Positions 12,983 through 19,442 of a stretch of DNA of 19,442 nt are shown piece after piece. The position numbers and the translations under genes were made by a program. The notes beneath the pieces were generated by a model. The model worked only from the letters and a program-made list of their open reading frames with translations, did no database searches and was not told where the DNA came from. Each line of letters begins with the position of its first letter. The first letter of the stretch is position 1. The DNA comes from Micavibrio sp. UBA1672 (GTDB lineage Bacteria; Pseudomonadota; Alphaproteobacteria; Micavibrionales; Micavibrionaceae): NCBI GenBank assembly GCA_002320665.1, contig DCKO01000077.1:10862-30303 (forward strand), given 5' to 3'.

Positions 12983-13708
12983 TCAGGAGCTTTTACTGAC
13001 AAACATGTATCCAACACCGCGTACGGTCTTGAGGATTTCGTTATTCTCATCCACCAGCTTTTTACGAATGCGTGCAATTTGAATATCTATCGCACGATCA
13101 TAAACATCAAACTCTCCATCACGGGTTAATTCGAAAAGGCGTTCCCTGCTTAAGGCTCTGTTAGGCGATAGGATGAGAGCCTCAAGCAATTGAAATTCCC
13201 CTGTTGTAAATTCCAGAGACGTTCCGCTTTCTTTTTCAAAAACCTGATATTGTGCGCGATCCAAAGTCCAATTAAGAAAGTCAATTCGCTCTTTATCTGG
13301 AGATTCAGACTTTGACTCATTATCATTGTTGTTTACCTGCATTTCCATACGCCGCAGCACAGCCTTTATTCTTGCCGATAATTCACGCATTTCAAATGGC
13401 TTGGTCAGATAATCATCTGCCCCCATTTCAAGACAAACAATTTTTTCTGTTGTGTCACTTTTGCCGGACACAACAATAATAGCTGCACTTGTTTTTTCTT
13501 TGAATTGCGGAATAAGAGTAAGCCCCTCACCATCGGGCAAAACAAGGTCTAGCAAAATAACATCCAGTGCCCCGTTATTAACACGCTCCAATGCACATGA
13601 GGCATTCGCCGATGTAACAACTTTATATCCATCCCCTTCTAGATATTGTGAAATGACGGTTTGCAGATTTTCATCATCATCAACACTTAATATCGTGCCT
13701 TTTTTCAT
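12983..13708 (-). CDS. OmpR/PhoB-type response regulator
   Basis: A 241-residue two-component transcription factor. The receiver domain (about 1-118) shows the acidic pocket DDD (10-12), phospho-acceptor Asp54 in LLDLVLPDG, Ser81 in VVSGKSD and Lys103 in LTKPF. A linker rich in Asn/Ser/Glu leads to a winged-helix DNA-binding domain (about 145-238) with FTTGEFQLLEAL, LSRERLFELT, DVYDRAIDIQIARIRKKL and VRGVGYMF. Start 13708 (MKKGTILSVDDD) is the natural domain start; AGGA lies slightly far upstream. It is divergent from the sigma factor and close to the hybrid kinase, the likely partner. No EcfG-type promoter is seen. Confidence 0.95.
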   Translation of the reverse strand: MKKGTILSVDDDENLQTVISQYLEGDGYKVVTSANASCALERVNNGALDVILLDLVLPDGEGLTLIPQFKEKTSAAIIVVSGKSDTTEKIVCLEMGADDYLTKPFEMRELSARIKAVLRRMEMQVNNNDNESKSESPDKERIDFLNWTLDRAQYQVFEKESGTSLEFTTGEFQLLEALILSPNRALSRERLFELTRDGEFDVYDRAIDIQIARIRKKLVDENNEILKTVRGVGYMFVSKSS

Positions 13709-13817
13709 ATAAGCCGCTTCCTGATCGTTAAGAATAAGTATTAATATCATCATTTGTTACAAACATGAAACAAAGTTTTTCACAAAAGAAACATTCAAGA
13801 CAAAATAGAGATACGAA

Positions 13818-13854
13818 GCTCCTTTACCTTCAAAACTGCAAACAACAAAGGAGC
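13818..13854 (+). promoter_or_regulatory. Leader hairpin masking the sigma-factor ribosome-binding site
   Basis: GCTCCTTT (13818-13825) is the exact complement of AAAGGAGC (13847-13854), which contains the Shine-Dalgarno for ATG 13861. The loop is 21 bases. If formed, the stem would hide the ribosome-binding site. A competing GAAG/CTTC pairing (13815-13818 with 13828-13831) is possible. Behaviour as a thermosensor or protein-controlled switch is inference. Confidence 0.55.
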
Positions 13855-13860
13855 ATAACC

Positions 13861-14397
13861 ATGTTTAAGAACGCAGCACTTCTGGAAGAAACAGATAGAT
13901 TAAAGAAATTTGCCTATCGTTTGACACGTAATCAAAGTGATGCCGATGATCTGGTTCAATCAACATTACTAAGAGCCATGGAAAAAAAGCACTTATTCAA
14001 AGAAGGAACAAACCTCTATAGCTGGATTTCTAAGATCATGTACAACATGTTTGTTTCAAATTACCGCCGTAAAACAAAATTCGAAATGCAATATGACCCT
14101 GAGCCATATCTGGAAAAGCAAAAAATTGACGCTGGTCAGGATATCAAAATGGAAATCCAGGAAGTTGATAATGCCATGGATAACCTATCTGATGACCACA
14201 GGAATATTCTGGTTATGATTTGTGTAAAAGGCATGAGTTATGCCGATGTCTCAGAGAAACTTGAAATTCCGGTTGGAACTGTGCGTTCAAGACTTTCACG
14301 CGCCAGGGACAATCTACAACAAGAATTAGATACAACGATCAAGCAAGAAAAATTTATACCAAGTACACCGGAACATCATTATCGGGCTGCTGCTTGA
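13861..14397 (+). CDS. EcfG-like RNA polymerase sigma factor
   Basis: A 178-residue ECF sigma factor. Region 2 spans about residues 8-75 (LKKFAYRLTRNQSDADDLVQ, then LYSWISKIMYNMFVSNYRR). Region 4 spans about 105-155 (LSDDHRNILVMICVKGMSYADVSEKL, cited in part, and IPVGTVRSRLSRAR). This pattern is closest to the alphaproteobacterial EcfG/ECF15 group that runs the general stress response. Start 13861 is set by AAGGAG at 13848-13853; an in-frame ATG at 13765 would ignore it. The neighbours carry eight EcfG-type promoters, its probable targets. Its own leader carries none, so it is probably not autoregulated by that motif. There is no adjacent anti-sigma gene; the nearest candidate is 3.5 kb away. 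Confidence 0.9.
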   Translation: MFKNAALLEETDRLKKFAYRLTRNQSDADDLVQSTLLRAMEKKHLFKEGTNLYSWISKIMYNMFVSNYRRKTKFEMQYDPEPYLEKQKIDAGQDIKMEIQEVDNAMDNLSDDHRNILVMICVKGMSYADVSEKLEIPVGTVRSRLSRARDNLQQELDTTIKQEKFIPSTPEHHYRAAA

Positions 14398-14428
14398 TAA
14401 ATATCCAAGACTCCTCTATGATGCATGT

Positions 14429-14458
14429 GCCCGGCCTTAATTGGTCGGGCTTTTTTTT
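14429..14458 (+). terminator. Intrinsic terminator of the sigma-factor gene
   Basis: GCCCGGCC (14429-14436) pairs with GGTCGGGC (14443-14450) with one G-U pair, followed by T8. It touches the stop codon of the convergent kinase gene. Confidence 0.9.
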
Positions 14459-16751
14459 ATGCGGCGCGCTTCTGACCCTTTTTGATGAACTTAAGAATTT
14501 CTTTTTTCAAATCTTCTTCGACAATTGGCTTTGGCAAATAGGCATCCATACCGGCTTCGATGCATTTATCCTTATCACCGACCAGAGCATGCGCCGTCAT
14601 ACCGATAATAGGCGTGCGCTCAAGCTTCCTTTGCTTTTCAATCCGGCGAATCTCATGTGTAGCCGTAAAGCCGTCCATTTCCGGCATCTGGATATCCATC
14701 AAAATAATATCATAGTGATTTGCATTCCAGAGCTTAAGTGCCTCAATACCTGTCCCTGCAACATCAAAATCTGCCCCTATCTCCTCCAGCAAATACCCTA
14801 GAACCAGGACATTACCTTCATAATCCTCAACGACGAGAATTTTCTGCTCATCGCTAATCGCTGCACGTATCTTGTCAGTCAGCTTATTATTCAATTCATT
14901 ATCCGGGATAATCTGCCCTTTTGCCTCTATTTTCATAGGAAGCAATACAGTAAAGGTTGAGCCTTTTCCTGCTTCACTGCTCAAGAAGATATCACCGCCC
15001 ATAATGCGGGCAAGGTTTCTGGAGATCGGTAACCCAAGGCCGGTTCCACCATATTTTCTGGAAACAGAAGAGTCTGCCTGACGGAATCGCTCAAACACCA
15101 AATCAAAATTTTCCGGCACAATCCCTATACCTGTATCGGCCACATCAATACGTAAATAATCATGGCCTGCACGATCTTCTATCTCAGCCTTAATTGTAAC
15201 ACCGCCCTCTTCTGTGAATTTGATAGCATTATTCACCAGATTAATGAGAATTTGGCGAATACGTTTTGCATCACCATAAAAATCGGATTGCTTTAACTCA
15301 TTATATTCAAAAACAAAACTGACCCCTTTTTCCGAAGCCTTCAATGACATCATACTAATGACATTCTCAAAAACTTCGCTTAACGAAAATATCTCCTCAT
15401 CAAGCTCAAGCTCCCCGCTTTCAATCTTGGAAAAGTCCAGAATATCATTAACCAGATCTTTCAAAGATTCAGTGCTGGATGATAGTGTATGAACAAGTTT
15501 CTTCTTCTTATCATCCATATCATCTTTTGTTTTTTCAAGAATCTCCGCTATACCGCTAATAGCAGTTAAAGGCGTTCTAATTTCATGGCTCATATGGGCA
15601 AGAAACTCACTTTTAGCCATATTAGCTTCTTGCGCTTGGTCTTTTTCAGCCTTGAGCTTATCCTTTTCACGAACTGTATGCGTAACATCAGTATGTGCCC
15701 CGACCATGCGGTAGGCTTTGCCACTCTTATCAAAAAGCGCCTTTGCACGCGATTGTATCCAAATCCAACGCCCGGATTTATGCTTCATGCGAAACACTTG
15801 ATGAAATTCAGATAATTGCCCCCCCAAATATTGTTCTACACAGAACCAAACATTCTCAATATCTTCTGGATGAATGAGTTCTTTGAAATCTTCTACTTCT
15901 CCTGTATAGCCCTTACGCTCATAACCAAGCATGCCAAAAAATTGACCGGAATAAAAAACCTTGTCATTTTTAACGTCCCAATCAAAAATTCCGTCTTCTG
16001 TCCCTTCAACAGCCAACGCAAAGCGCTCTTCTGTTTCCTTCAGATTTTCTTCGGCCTGACTGCGCTTGCGCTGGACTTTGAGCAAAAAACCATTAAAAAC
16101 AAGCAATAATATAGTACCGGTCAAAACACTGAACAGTAGTGTCTTTAGATACTGGCTTTTTTTATTGTCAAGACTACTAACACGTTCGTTTAACTGCGTG
16201 TAGGCTTCTTGCAGAACCGAAGAATTAATCCGTACAATATTATCTTTTAGATTATCAATTTTTTCGACATCTTTTAGCGTATTAACTAAATCCTGATCTT
16301 TGATTGCAGCGTATTCAGGTGTAGGTTCGATGAGTTGTGCACGCTCTTCAAGCTGTTTTGAGAAATCTGTAAAATAACTCCTGATCTCATCCAAACGGCT
16401 TTGCTGCGAAGGATCATCAATCGTCAATTCGGACAAAGCGGCGACATGCTCAGACACACCAGCTTTTTTTGTTTCATATTCTTCCAAAAACCCATCATCT
16501 GCAGTGATCAGATAGCCACGCTGCGCTGCGAGCATACCCTCAATTAATGTAGAAAGTTGTTCAGCTTCGGTAATAACATCATGTGTGTGTAAAACAAGAT
16601 CATCTGTCTTATCTAGCTCTCTATCACCTATAACCAGATTATAGGTCAGCAGGCCGGCGCAAGAGAGCAACAGCACAATAAATATTACAAAGTTCCGGAT
16701 AAAAACCTGATCCAAATCGCCCTTCCTTTTTTCCGAGATAGGTCTATGCAT
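14457..16751 (-). CDS. Hybrid histidine kinase (CHASE3-PAS-HisKA-HATPase-REC)
   Basis: A 764-residue membrane sensor kinase. Helix 1 (about 18-41) and helix 2 (about 203-223) bracket a periplasmic helical domain with CHASE3 character (AAQRGYLITADDGFLEEY). A PAS/PAC domain follows (about 240-358; GTEDGIFDWDVKNDKVFYS, GAHTDVT). HisKA has phospho-His389 in MSHEIRTPL. The ATPase domain shows NLVNNAIKFT, DTGIGI, FERFRQAD and GGTGLGLPIS. The C-terminal receiver has Asp686 in LMDIQMPEMDG and Lys741. There is no HPt domain, so phosphate transfer to the OmpR-type regulator would need a direct step or an HPt encoded elsewhere. The signal is unknown. It is convergent with the sigma-factor gene. Confidence 0.96.
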   Translation of the reverse strand: MHRPISEKRKGDLDQVFIRNFVIFIVLLLSCAGLLTYNLVIGDRELDKTDDLVLHTHDVITEAEQLSTLIEGMLAAQRGYLITADDGFLEEYETKKAGVSEHVAALSELTIDDPSQQSRLDEIRSYFTDFSKQLEERAQLIEPTPEYAAIKDQDLVNTLKDVEKIDNLKDNIVRINSSVLQEAYTQLNERVSSLDNKKSQYLKTLLFSVLTGTILLLVFNGFLLKVQRKRSQAEENLKETEERFALAVEGTEDGIFDWDVKNDKVFYSGQFFGMLGYERKGYTGEVEDFKELIHPEDIENVWFCVEQYLGGQLSEFHQVFRMKHKSGRWIWIQSRAKALFDKSGKAYRMVGAHTDVTHTVREKDKLKAEKDQAQEANMAKSEFLAHMSHEIRTPLTAISGIAEILEKTKDDMDDKKKKLVHTLSSSTESLKDLVNDILDFSKIESGELELDEEIFSLSEVFENVISMMSLKASEKGVSFVFEYNELKQSDFYGDAKRIRQILINLVNNAIKFTEEGGVTIKAEIEDRAGHDYLRIDVADTGIGIVPENFDLVFERFRQADSSVSRKYGGTGLGLPISRNLARIMGGDIFLSSEAGKGSTFTVLLPMKIEAKGQIIPDNELNNKLTDKIRAAISDEQKILVVEDYEGNVLVLGYLLEEIGADFDVAGTGIEALKLWNANHYDIILMDIQMPEMDGFTATHEIRRIEKQRKLERTPIIGMTAHALVGDKDKCIEAGMDAYLPKPIVEEDLKKEILKFIKKGQKRAA

Positions 16752-16778
16752 ACAGGTTTTTTCGGTAACAAGCCATGA

Positions 16779-16812
16779 AAAAAGACGCCAATCAAAATGT
16801 TAGCGTCTTTTT
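16779..16812. terminator. Bidirectional terminator between DUF1328 and kinase genes
   Basis: AAAAAGACGC (16779-16788) and GCGTCTTTTT (16803-16812) pair perfectly around a 14-base loop. On the minus strand it ends the DUF1328 transcript, so the kinase must have a separate promoter, which I cannot place. Confidence 0.85.
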
Positions 16813-16840
16813 CTAAGGAATATTTATGTGTTCTATATTA

Positions 16841-17017
16841 CTAAACTGGCGGTGTATTACCGCGAATTGCATGCGCAATTGACGCAATGATAAACAGCGC
16901 AATAAATACAATAAATAGCAATTGAGCGATATCAGCCGCAATTACAGCGACACCACCTAATCCTAATACCCCTGATATGATTGCGATGACTAAAAATGTT
17001 AATGCCCATCCAAGCAT
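16841..17017 (-). CDS. DUF1328 family small membrane protein
   Basis: A 58-residue two-helix membrane protein matching DUF1328 (YtjA-like). It opens MLGWALTFLVIAIISGVLGL, then GGVAVIAADIAQLLFIVFIA and an Ile-rich second helix. The family is stress-associated; its function is unknown. AAAGGAGAGTTTC precedes ATG 17017. It is alone between its own promoter and terminator. Confidence 0.9.
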   Translation of the reverse strand: MLGWALTFLVIAIISGVLGLGGVAVIAADIAQLLFIVFIALFIIASIAHAIRGNTPPV

Positions 17018-17072
17018 GAAACTCTCCTTTCGTAATATAATTTCATGGTTTCAATTTCCATACAGCAACTCC

Positions 17073-17098
17073 AACCCATAACTATTAAAAGAAGTTCC
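17073..17098 (-). promoter_or_regulatory. EcfG-type promoter for DUF1328 gene
   Basis: On the minus strand GGAAC (17098-17094), 17 bases, GGTT (17076-17073). It is back-to-back with the OmpA-protein promoter: the two -35 boxes are only 14 bases apart. Confidence 0.6.
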
Positions 17099-17112
17099 AT
17101 TTAATTTTAAAG

Positions 17113-17138
17113 GGAACAAATTCAAGCCTCACTACGTT
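17113..17138 (+). promoter_or_regulatory. EcfG-type promoter for OmpA-domain gene
   Basis: GGAAC (17113-17117), 17 bases, CGTT (17135-17138), a full consensus match, 38 bases before ATG 17177. Confidence 0.7.
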
Positions 17139-17176
17139 AGGACAAATAAGTTCTAGAAATTGAAAGGATTAGACAA

Positions 17177-17827
17177 ATGAAACATTTCAAAAAAATAGCC
17201 TTAAGCTCAGTAGCTATTATAGGCCTTGGCACAAGCTCCGCATCTGCAGATACATTCACATCACATTATAGCGTTGCAGATGAGCCTTACAGTCATTACG
17301 CTGCAGAACTTCCAGCTGATGAGAAGCAAGAATTGCATGAATATCTGAATTACGAGCAACGTGAGCCATGCCAGTTTTATCAGCCTATCCCCGAAGGTTT
17401 TGTTCGCGATGGCTGCAGCTTGAAACATGAAGTTGCCCAGCAAGCACCGGCACCTAAACAAGCCCCGATGAAACAAGAGCCCAGAGCCAAAGTTCTGACA
17501 GATTACGAGGTTAATTTTGCTTTTGATAGCTCTAAAATCGAGCCTGCCGCCGGATTAACATTAGATCAGGTTGCATCAGAAATCAGACAATATAACCCTA
17601 GTGAGGTTACGATCGCCAGTCACGCTGATAAAGCAGGCCCAACAGATTATAACCATAATCTATCACACGAAAGAGCCGAGGCTGTTTCTCATGCCCTGAA
17701 TGAAAGAGGCGTTAAAAACCGTATTCTCGACGAAGAAGCCTATGGTGAAAGCCAACCTGCTATCCCGACTGAAGATGGCGTCGCTTTAAGAGAGAATCGC
17801 CGCGTTGTCGTAGAATTTCGGAAATAA
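17177..17827 (+). CDS. OmpA-domain envelope protein
   Basis: A 216-residue exported protein. The signal peptide (about 1-24, ending SASA) is followed by a linker rich in Glu, Pro and Gln (APAPKQAPMKQEP) and a C-terminal OmpA-like peptidoglycan-binding domain (about 108-214): VNFAFDSSKIEPAAG, SHADKAGPTDYNHNLSHERA, and the closing LRENRRVVVEF. The ligand-binding Asp and Arg positions are kept. The N-terminal part is too short for a beta-barrel, so it is a periplasmic wall-binding protein, not a porin. GAAAGGATTAGACAA precedes the start. Confidence 0.9.
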   Translation: MKHFKKIALSSVAIIGLGTSSASADTFTSHYSVADEPYSHYAAELPADEKQELHEYLNYEQREPCQFYQPIPEGFVRDGCSLKHEVAQQAPAPKQAPMKQEPRAKVLTDYEVNFAFDSSKIEPAAGLTLDQVASEIRQYNPSEVTIASHADKAGPTDYNHNLSHERAEAVSHALNERGVKNRILDEEAYGESQPAIPTEDGVALRENRRVVVEFRK

Positions 17828-17840
17828 CGATATAAACGAA

Positions 17841-17877
17841 TTAAAGGGTGCTGGCCGCGCGGCACCCTTTAACTTTT
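17841..17877 (+). terminator. Intrinsic terminator of OmpA-domain gene
   Basis: TTAAAGGGTGC (17841-17851) and GCACCCTTTAA (17862-17872) form a perfect 11-base stem around a 10-base GC-rich loop, followed by a short T run (CTTTT). Confidence 0.8.
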
Positions 17878-17883
17878 AAGAAC

Positions 17884-18069
17884 ATGCCAAGTAAAAAAAA
17901 CATATCCGATTTTGATATTCAGGCTCTGATTGATGGAGAGCTTGATCTGGACGAAGAATACGAGTTGCTTGCCTTGCTTGAGAATAATCAAGCCATGCAG
18001 CAACATCTCGAAGACTTATTATTACAAAAGAAAATGTTACAGCTCTGGTGGAAACAAAAAACACACTGA
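17884..18069 (+). CDS. Short anti-sigma-factor-like protein
   Basis: A 61-residue protein. Its pattern ISDFDIQALIDGELDLDE, then LLALLENNQAMQQHLEDLLL resembles the N-terminal sigma-binding segment of alphaproteobacterial anti-sigma factors ('D-x-x-L-x-A-x-x-DGELD', then 'hhx-x-hLx-x-x-P/Q'). It lacks the membrane helix and periplasmic domain usually behind it, and it is not a NepR by sequence. Start 17884 is used because a GTG at 17848 would lie inside the terminator stem; there is no good ribosome-binding site. If real, it could hold the island's sigma factor in check. A truncated remnant is equally possible. Confidence 0.45.
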   Translation: MPSKKNISDFDIQALIDGELDLDEEYELLALLENNQAMQQHLEDLLLQKKMLQLWWKQKTH

Positions 18070-18086
18070 ATATATTAGTAAAAAAA

Positions 18087-18111
18087 GGAACATTTTTTCC
18101 AATCAATCGTA
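18087..18111 (+). promoter_or_regulatory. Near-consensus EcfG-type promoter for PH-domain gene
   Basis: GGAAC (18087-18091), 16 bases, CGTA (18108-18111), one base off CGTT. It lies 36 bases before ATG 18148. Confidence 0.45.
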
Positions 18112-18147
18112 AGAATAATCAGGATTAGTCCATGAAAGGAATTTATT

Positions 18148-18648
18148 ATGATTGACAGAATTCAGGAATTACTGACCAAAGATGAAAAACCACTATATGA
18201 TGCCAGAATGCACTGGATGGTTTTCGGATCCACTATCACATATGCCTTTATTGGTCTAGCCGTTGCACTTTTTTTCATGCCTATTATCGGCGCTATTATC
18301 TGGTTCATGACGCTTTACCCTTTATATAACTCAGTAGTAAACTACATCACAATGCATTTGGTTTTAACCAATAAAAAAGTTTTAGCGCGGTATGGTTTTC
18401 TCTCCCGTGACTGGATTCAATTGTCTTTAGAACGTATTGAAACCGCATATCTGGAAGAACCTATCATAGGGCGTATATTCGGCTATTCTACTATTGTTAT
18501 CAAAGGAACCGGAACAGGCGCGATTGCAATTCCTTATGTCACACAAGGCGATATCTTCATTCGTAAGCTAGAGAACATGCTTGGAGCTTATTACCAAGAT
18601 CCTGAGGATTTGGAAGAAGTTGAAGCCGAAGTTCTAGCCGTGGCATAA
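18148..18648 (+). CDS. Bacterial PH-domain (YdbS/DUF304-like) membrane protein
   Basis: A 166-residue inner-membrane protein. Two hydrophobic helices (about residues 28-48 and 49-68) are followed by a bacterial PH domain of the DUF304 type: HLVLTNKKVLARYGFLSRDW, LSLERIETAYLEEPIIGRIF, then YSTIVIKGTGTGAIAIPYV. These are the classic 'T-x-x-R/K-x-h-x-x-x-G' and 'G-x-I-h/FGYGTIxIxGTG' features. The C terminus is acidic. Such proteins are common and their function is mostly unknown, with membrane stress often suggested. AAAGGAA precedes ATG 18148. It is the last gene before attR. Confidence 0.88.
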   Translation: MIDRIQELLTKDEKPLYDARMHWMVFGSTITYAFIGLAVALFFMPIIGAIIWFMTLYPLYNSVVNYITMHLVLTNKKVLARYGFLSRDWIQLSLERIETAYLEEPIIGRIFGYSTIVIKGTGTGAIAIPYVTQGDIFIRKLENMLGAYYQDPEDLEEVEAEVLAVA

Positions 18649-18850
18649 ATAATAGAGGTATGGGGCTTATTGTTAAAAAAAGAATCTTAAACAATTAATA
18701 TGCGAGCATTTTCGGGGACAACAACGAATAGCTGAGCACAAAAACTCTACTTTATACAAACTTTATACTACCTAACCACTGTACAAACTATAGGTAATCA
18801 AGTAATTATAAAACAATGAATTACATGAGAATATTTTCCATATATTGCTC
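18649..18850. other. Right-end non-coding region with short direct repeats
   Basis: There is no gene. ACTTTATAC occurs at 18749-18757 and 18760-18768, 11 bases apart, about one helical turn, within 110 bases of attR. These could be arm-type sites for the integrase, but they do not match the repeats at the left end. No clear terminator follows the PH-domain gene. Confidence 0.35.
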
Positions 18851-18897
18851 GACACGCAAGGGGTCACTGGTTCAATCCCAGTACCGCCCACCATTTT
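18851..18897 (+). repeat. attR: tRNA-Val(GAC) 3' half
   Basis: From GAC at 18851-18853 the sequence fits a tRNA exactly: AC, anticodon-stem 3' strand GCAAG, variable loop GGGTC, T stem ACTGG and CCAGT around TTCAATC, acceptor strand ACCGCCC, A, CCA (ends 18893). Upstream bases do not continue a tRNA (position 33 is C, there is no matching 5' stem and no GGGCGGT within range), so this is a partial copy starting at about the anticodon. Bases 18874-18897 equal 1-24. The tRNA-Val identity rests on the anticodon placement. Confidence 0.85.
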
Positions 18898-18995
18898 AAA
18901 GTGACTGTGAGCAAGGCTTACATTCATTTTAATAGATAAAACCAATCAATAAAAATTTCTTCTGCCACTCTAATCCCACAAAAGGGAATGAAAAG

Positions 18996-19238
18996 ATGGC
19001 ATCCATACGCAAAAGAGGCTCTAAATATGAAGCCCAAATTAGAAGAACAAACTGTAAATCATCTACTAAAAGCTTTATCAACTTATCAGATGCCAAAAAA
19101 TGGGCACGAATGATGGAAGTTAAAGCCGATAGAAATGGAAGTATACCTTTTGCAGAAAACCCCCTAGACCATTTAAAGAAGCTAAAGGTTAATGATGTAG
19201 CGAGAAACTATAAAAAAAACTCCCGAAGTTTTTCCTAG
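18996..19238 (+). pseudogene. N-terminal stub of a second integrase
   Basis: An 80-residue frame opens MASIRKRGSKYEAQIRR, the typical start of phage integrases with an AP2-like arm-binding domain (SSTKSFINLSDAKKWARMME continues the pattern), and includes LKVNDVARNY of the core-binding region. It stops at 19238 just after an A8 run (19210s), and shifting frame gives only about 15 more residues before another stop. The catalytic domain is absent within the 200 bases left. It lies 100 bases right of a tRNA 3' end, exactly where an integrase should be, so it is a dead relic of an older element. Confidence 0.75.
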
Positions 19239-19357
19239 AGCGCCGAATTACTGTCCGGTATTATAGAAATAATTAAAGTGATTTTCGGGAAGGGAAACAC
19301 AAATTGAGCCGCATTGTTGCCTAGAAAAAAAGCAGGCCGCCCAAGAAATGAGCGCTC

Positions 19358-19442
19358 CTAAAACCTTATAGAAAACCTTATAGAAGGAGTCGCCGTAAAA
19401 GCATCATACTCACCCAAAAGCTTGCCATTGCTATAGACATAA
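19358..19442 (-). CDS. C-terminal end of an RHS-like protein, cut by window edge
   Basis: A minus-strand frame entering from the right edge reads YVYSNGKLLGEYDAF, which resembles a YD/RHS repeat, and then ends TPSIRFSIRF and stop. The last eight residues come from a 12-base tandem duplication. Only 27 residues are visible, so the assignment is tentative, and it may be a gene truncated by the frame change. Confidence 0.35.
   Translation of the reverse strand, partial: YVYSNGKLLGEYDAFTATPSIRFSIRF
19361..19384. repeat. 12-base tandem duplication
   Basis: AAACCTTATAGA occurs twice in a row (19361-19372, 19373-19384). It duplicates four residues in the RHS-like frame on the minus strand. Confidence 0.9.

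Noticed and set aside
17848..17884. An earlier GTG start for the anti-sigma-like protein.
   Set aside because: It lies inside the stem of the OmpA-gene terminator, and the added residues do not look like protein.
18818..18893. A complete tRNA gene at the right repeat.
   Set aside because: The 5' half is missing: no GGGCGGT start, D arm or 5' anticodon stem precedes 18851.
1..19442. CRISPR array, insertion sequence with terminal repeats, conjugation or phage structural genes.
   Set aside because: No regularly spaced repeats, no intact transposase, and no relaxase, type IV secretion, capsid or terminase motifs were seen, so transfer would need outside help.

Overview
This window is almost entirely one integrated genetic element. 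Bases 1-24 repeat exactly at 18874-18897. The right copy is the end of a longer stretch (about 18851-18893) that folds as the 3' half of a tRNA with anticodon GAC (tRNA-Val by inference): anticodon-stem 3' strand, 5-base variable loop, T arm, acceptor 3' strand and encoded CCA. The element lies between these repeats, with a tyrosine integrase facing inward next to the left copy (280-1455). To the right of the second copy is the N-terminal stub of another integrase (18996-19238), which suggests two elements stacked at one tRNA gene. The base composition is AT-rich. The gene families (EcfG-type sigma factor, PRC-barrel proteins, entericidin, ExoD, DUF1328, the solo catalytic-domain recombinase) and the promoter motif point to a low-GC alphaproteobacterium; I cannot name the genus.

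Layout. 1-2685 is the mobility and maintenance end: integrase, a small XRE repressor divergent from an exported four-cysteine protein and a two-helix membrane protein, with a palindromic operator between them. 2686-3542 has no convincing gene but holds a candidate small RNA with a strong terminator and possible coding relics. 3543-4130 is a solo tyrosine recombinase. 4181-7291 is a five-gene envelope/lipid operon (small unknown protein, MgtC/SapB, diacylglycerol-kinase-like, ExoD, metallophosphoesterase). 7288-9888 is a convergent minus-strand operon (DUF2254, PRC-barrel membrane protein, Pmp3/YqaE, two small unknowns). 9972-12900 holds CsbD, an exported PRC-barrel protein, an unknown, a DUF2383-like four-helix protein, a small acidic unknown, a tiny membrane protein and an entericidin-like lipoprotein. 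12983-16751 is the regulatory core: an OmpR-type response regulator, an EcfG-like sigma factor and a CHASE3-PAS hybrid histidine kinase. 16841-18648 holds DUF1328, an OmpA-domain protein, a short anti-sigma-like protein and a bacterial PH-domain protein.

How it fits together. Eight intergenic sites match the EcfG promoter pattern GGAAC-N16/17-NGTT (one has CGTA), each facing and lying just upstream of a cargo gene or operon. Since the element also encodes an EcfG-like sigma factor and a two-component system, the best reading is a mobile, largely self-contained envelope-stress regulon: sensor kinase and regulator, then sigma factor, then membrane, lipid, periplasmic and small stress proteins. 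PhyR and NepR, the usual EcfG switch, are not in the window. The sigma-factor leader can form a hairpin that would mask its ribosome-binding site, suggesting a second, translational control layer. Everything on regulation is inference from sequence patterns.
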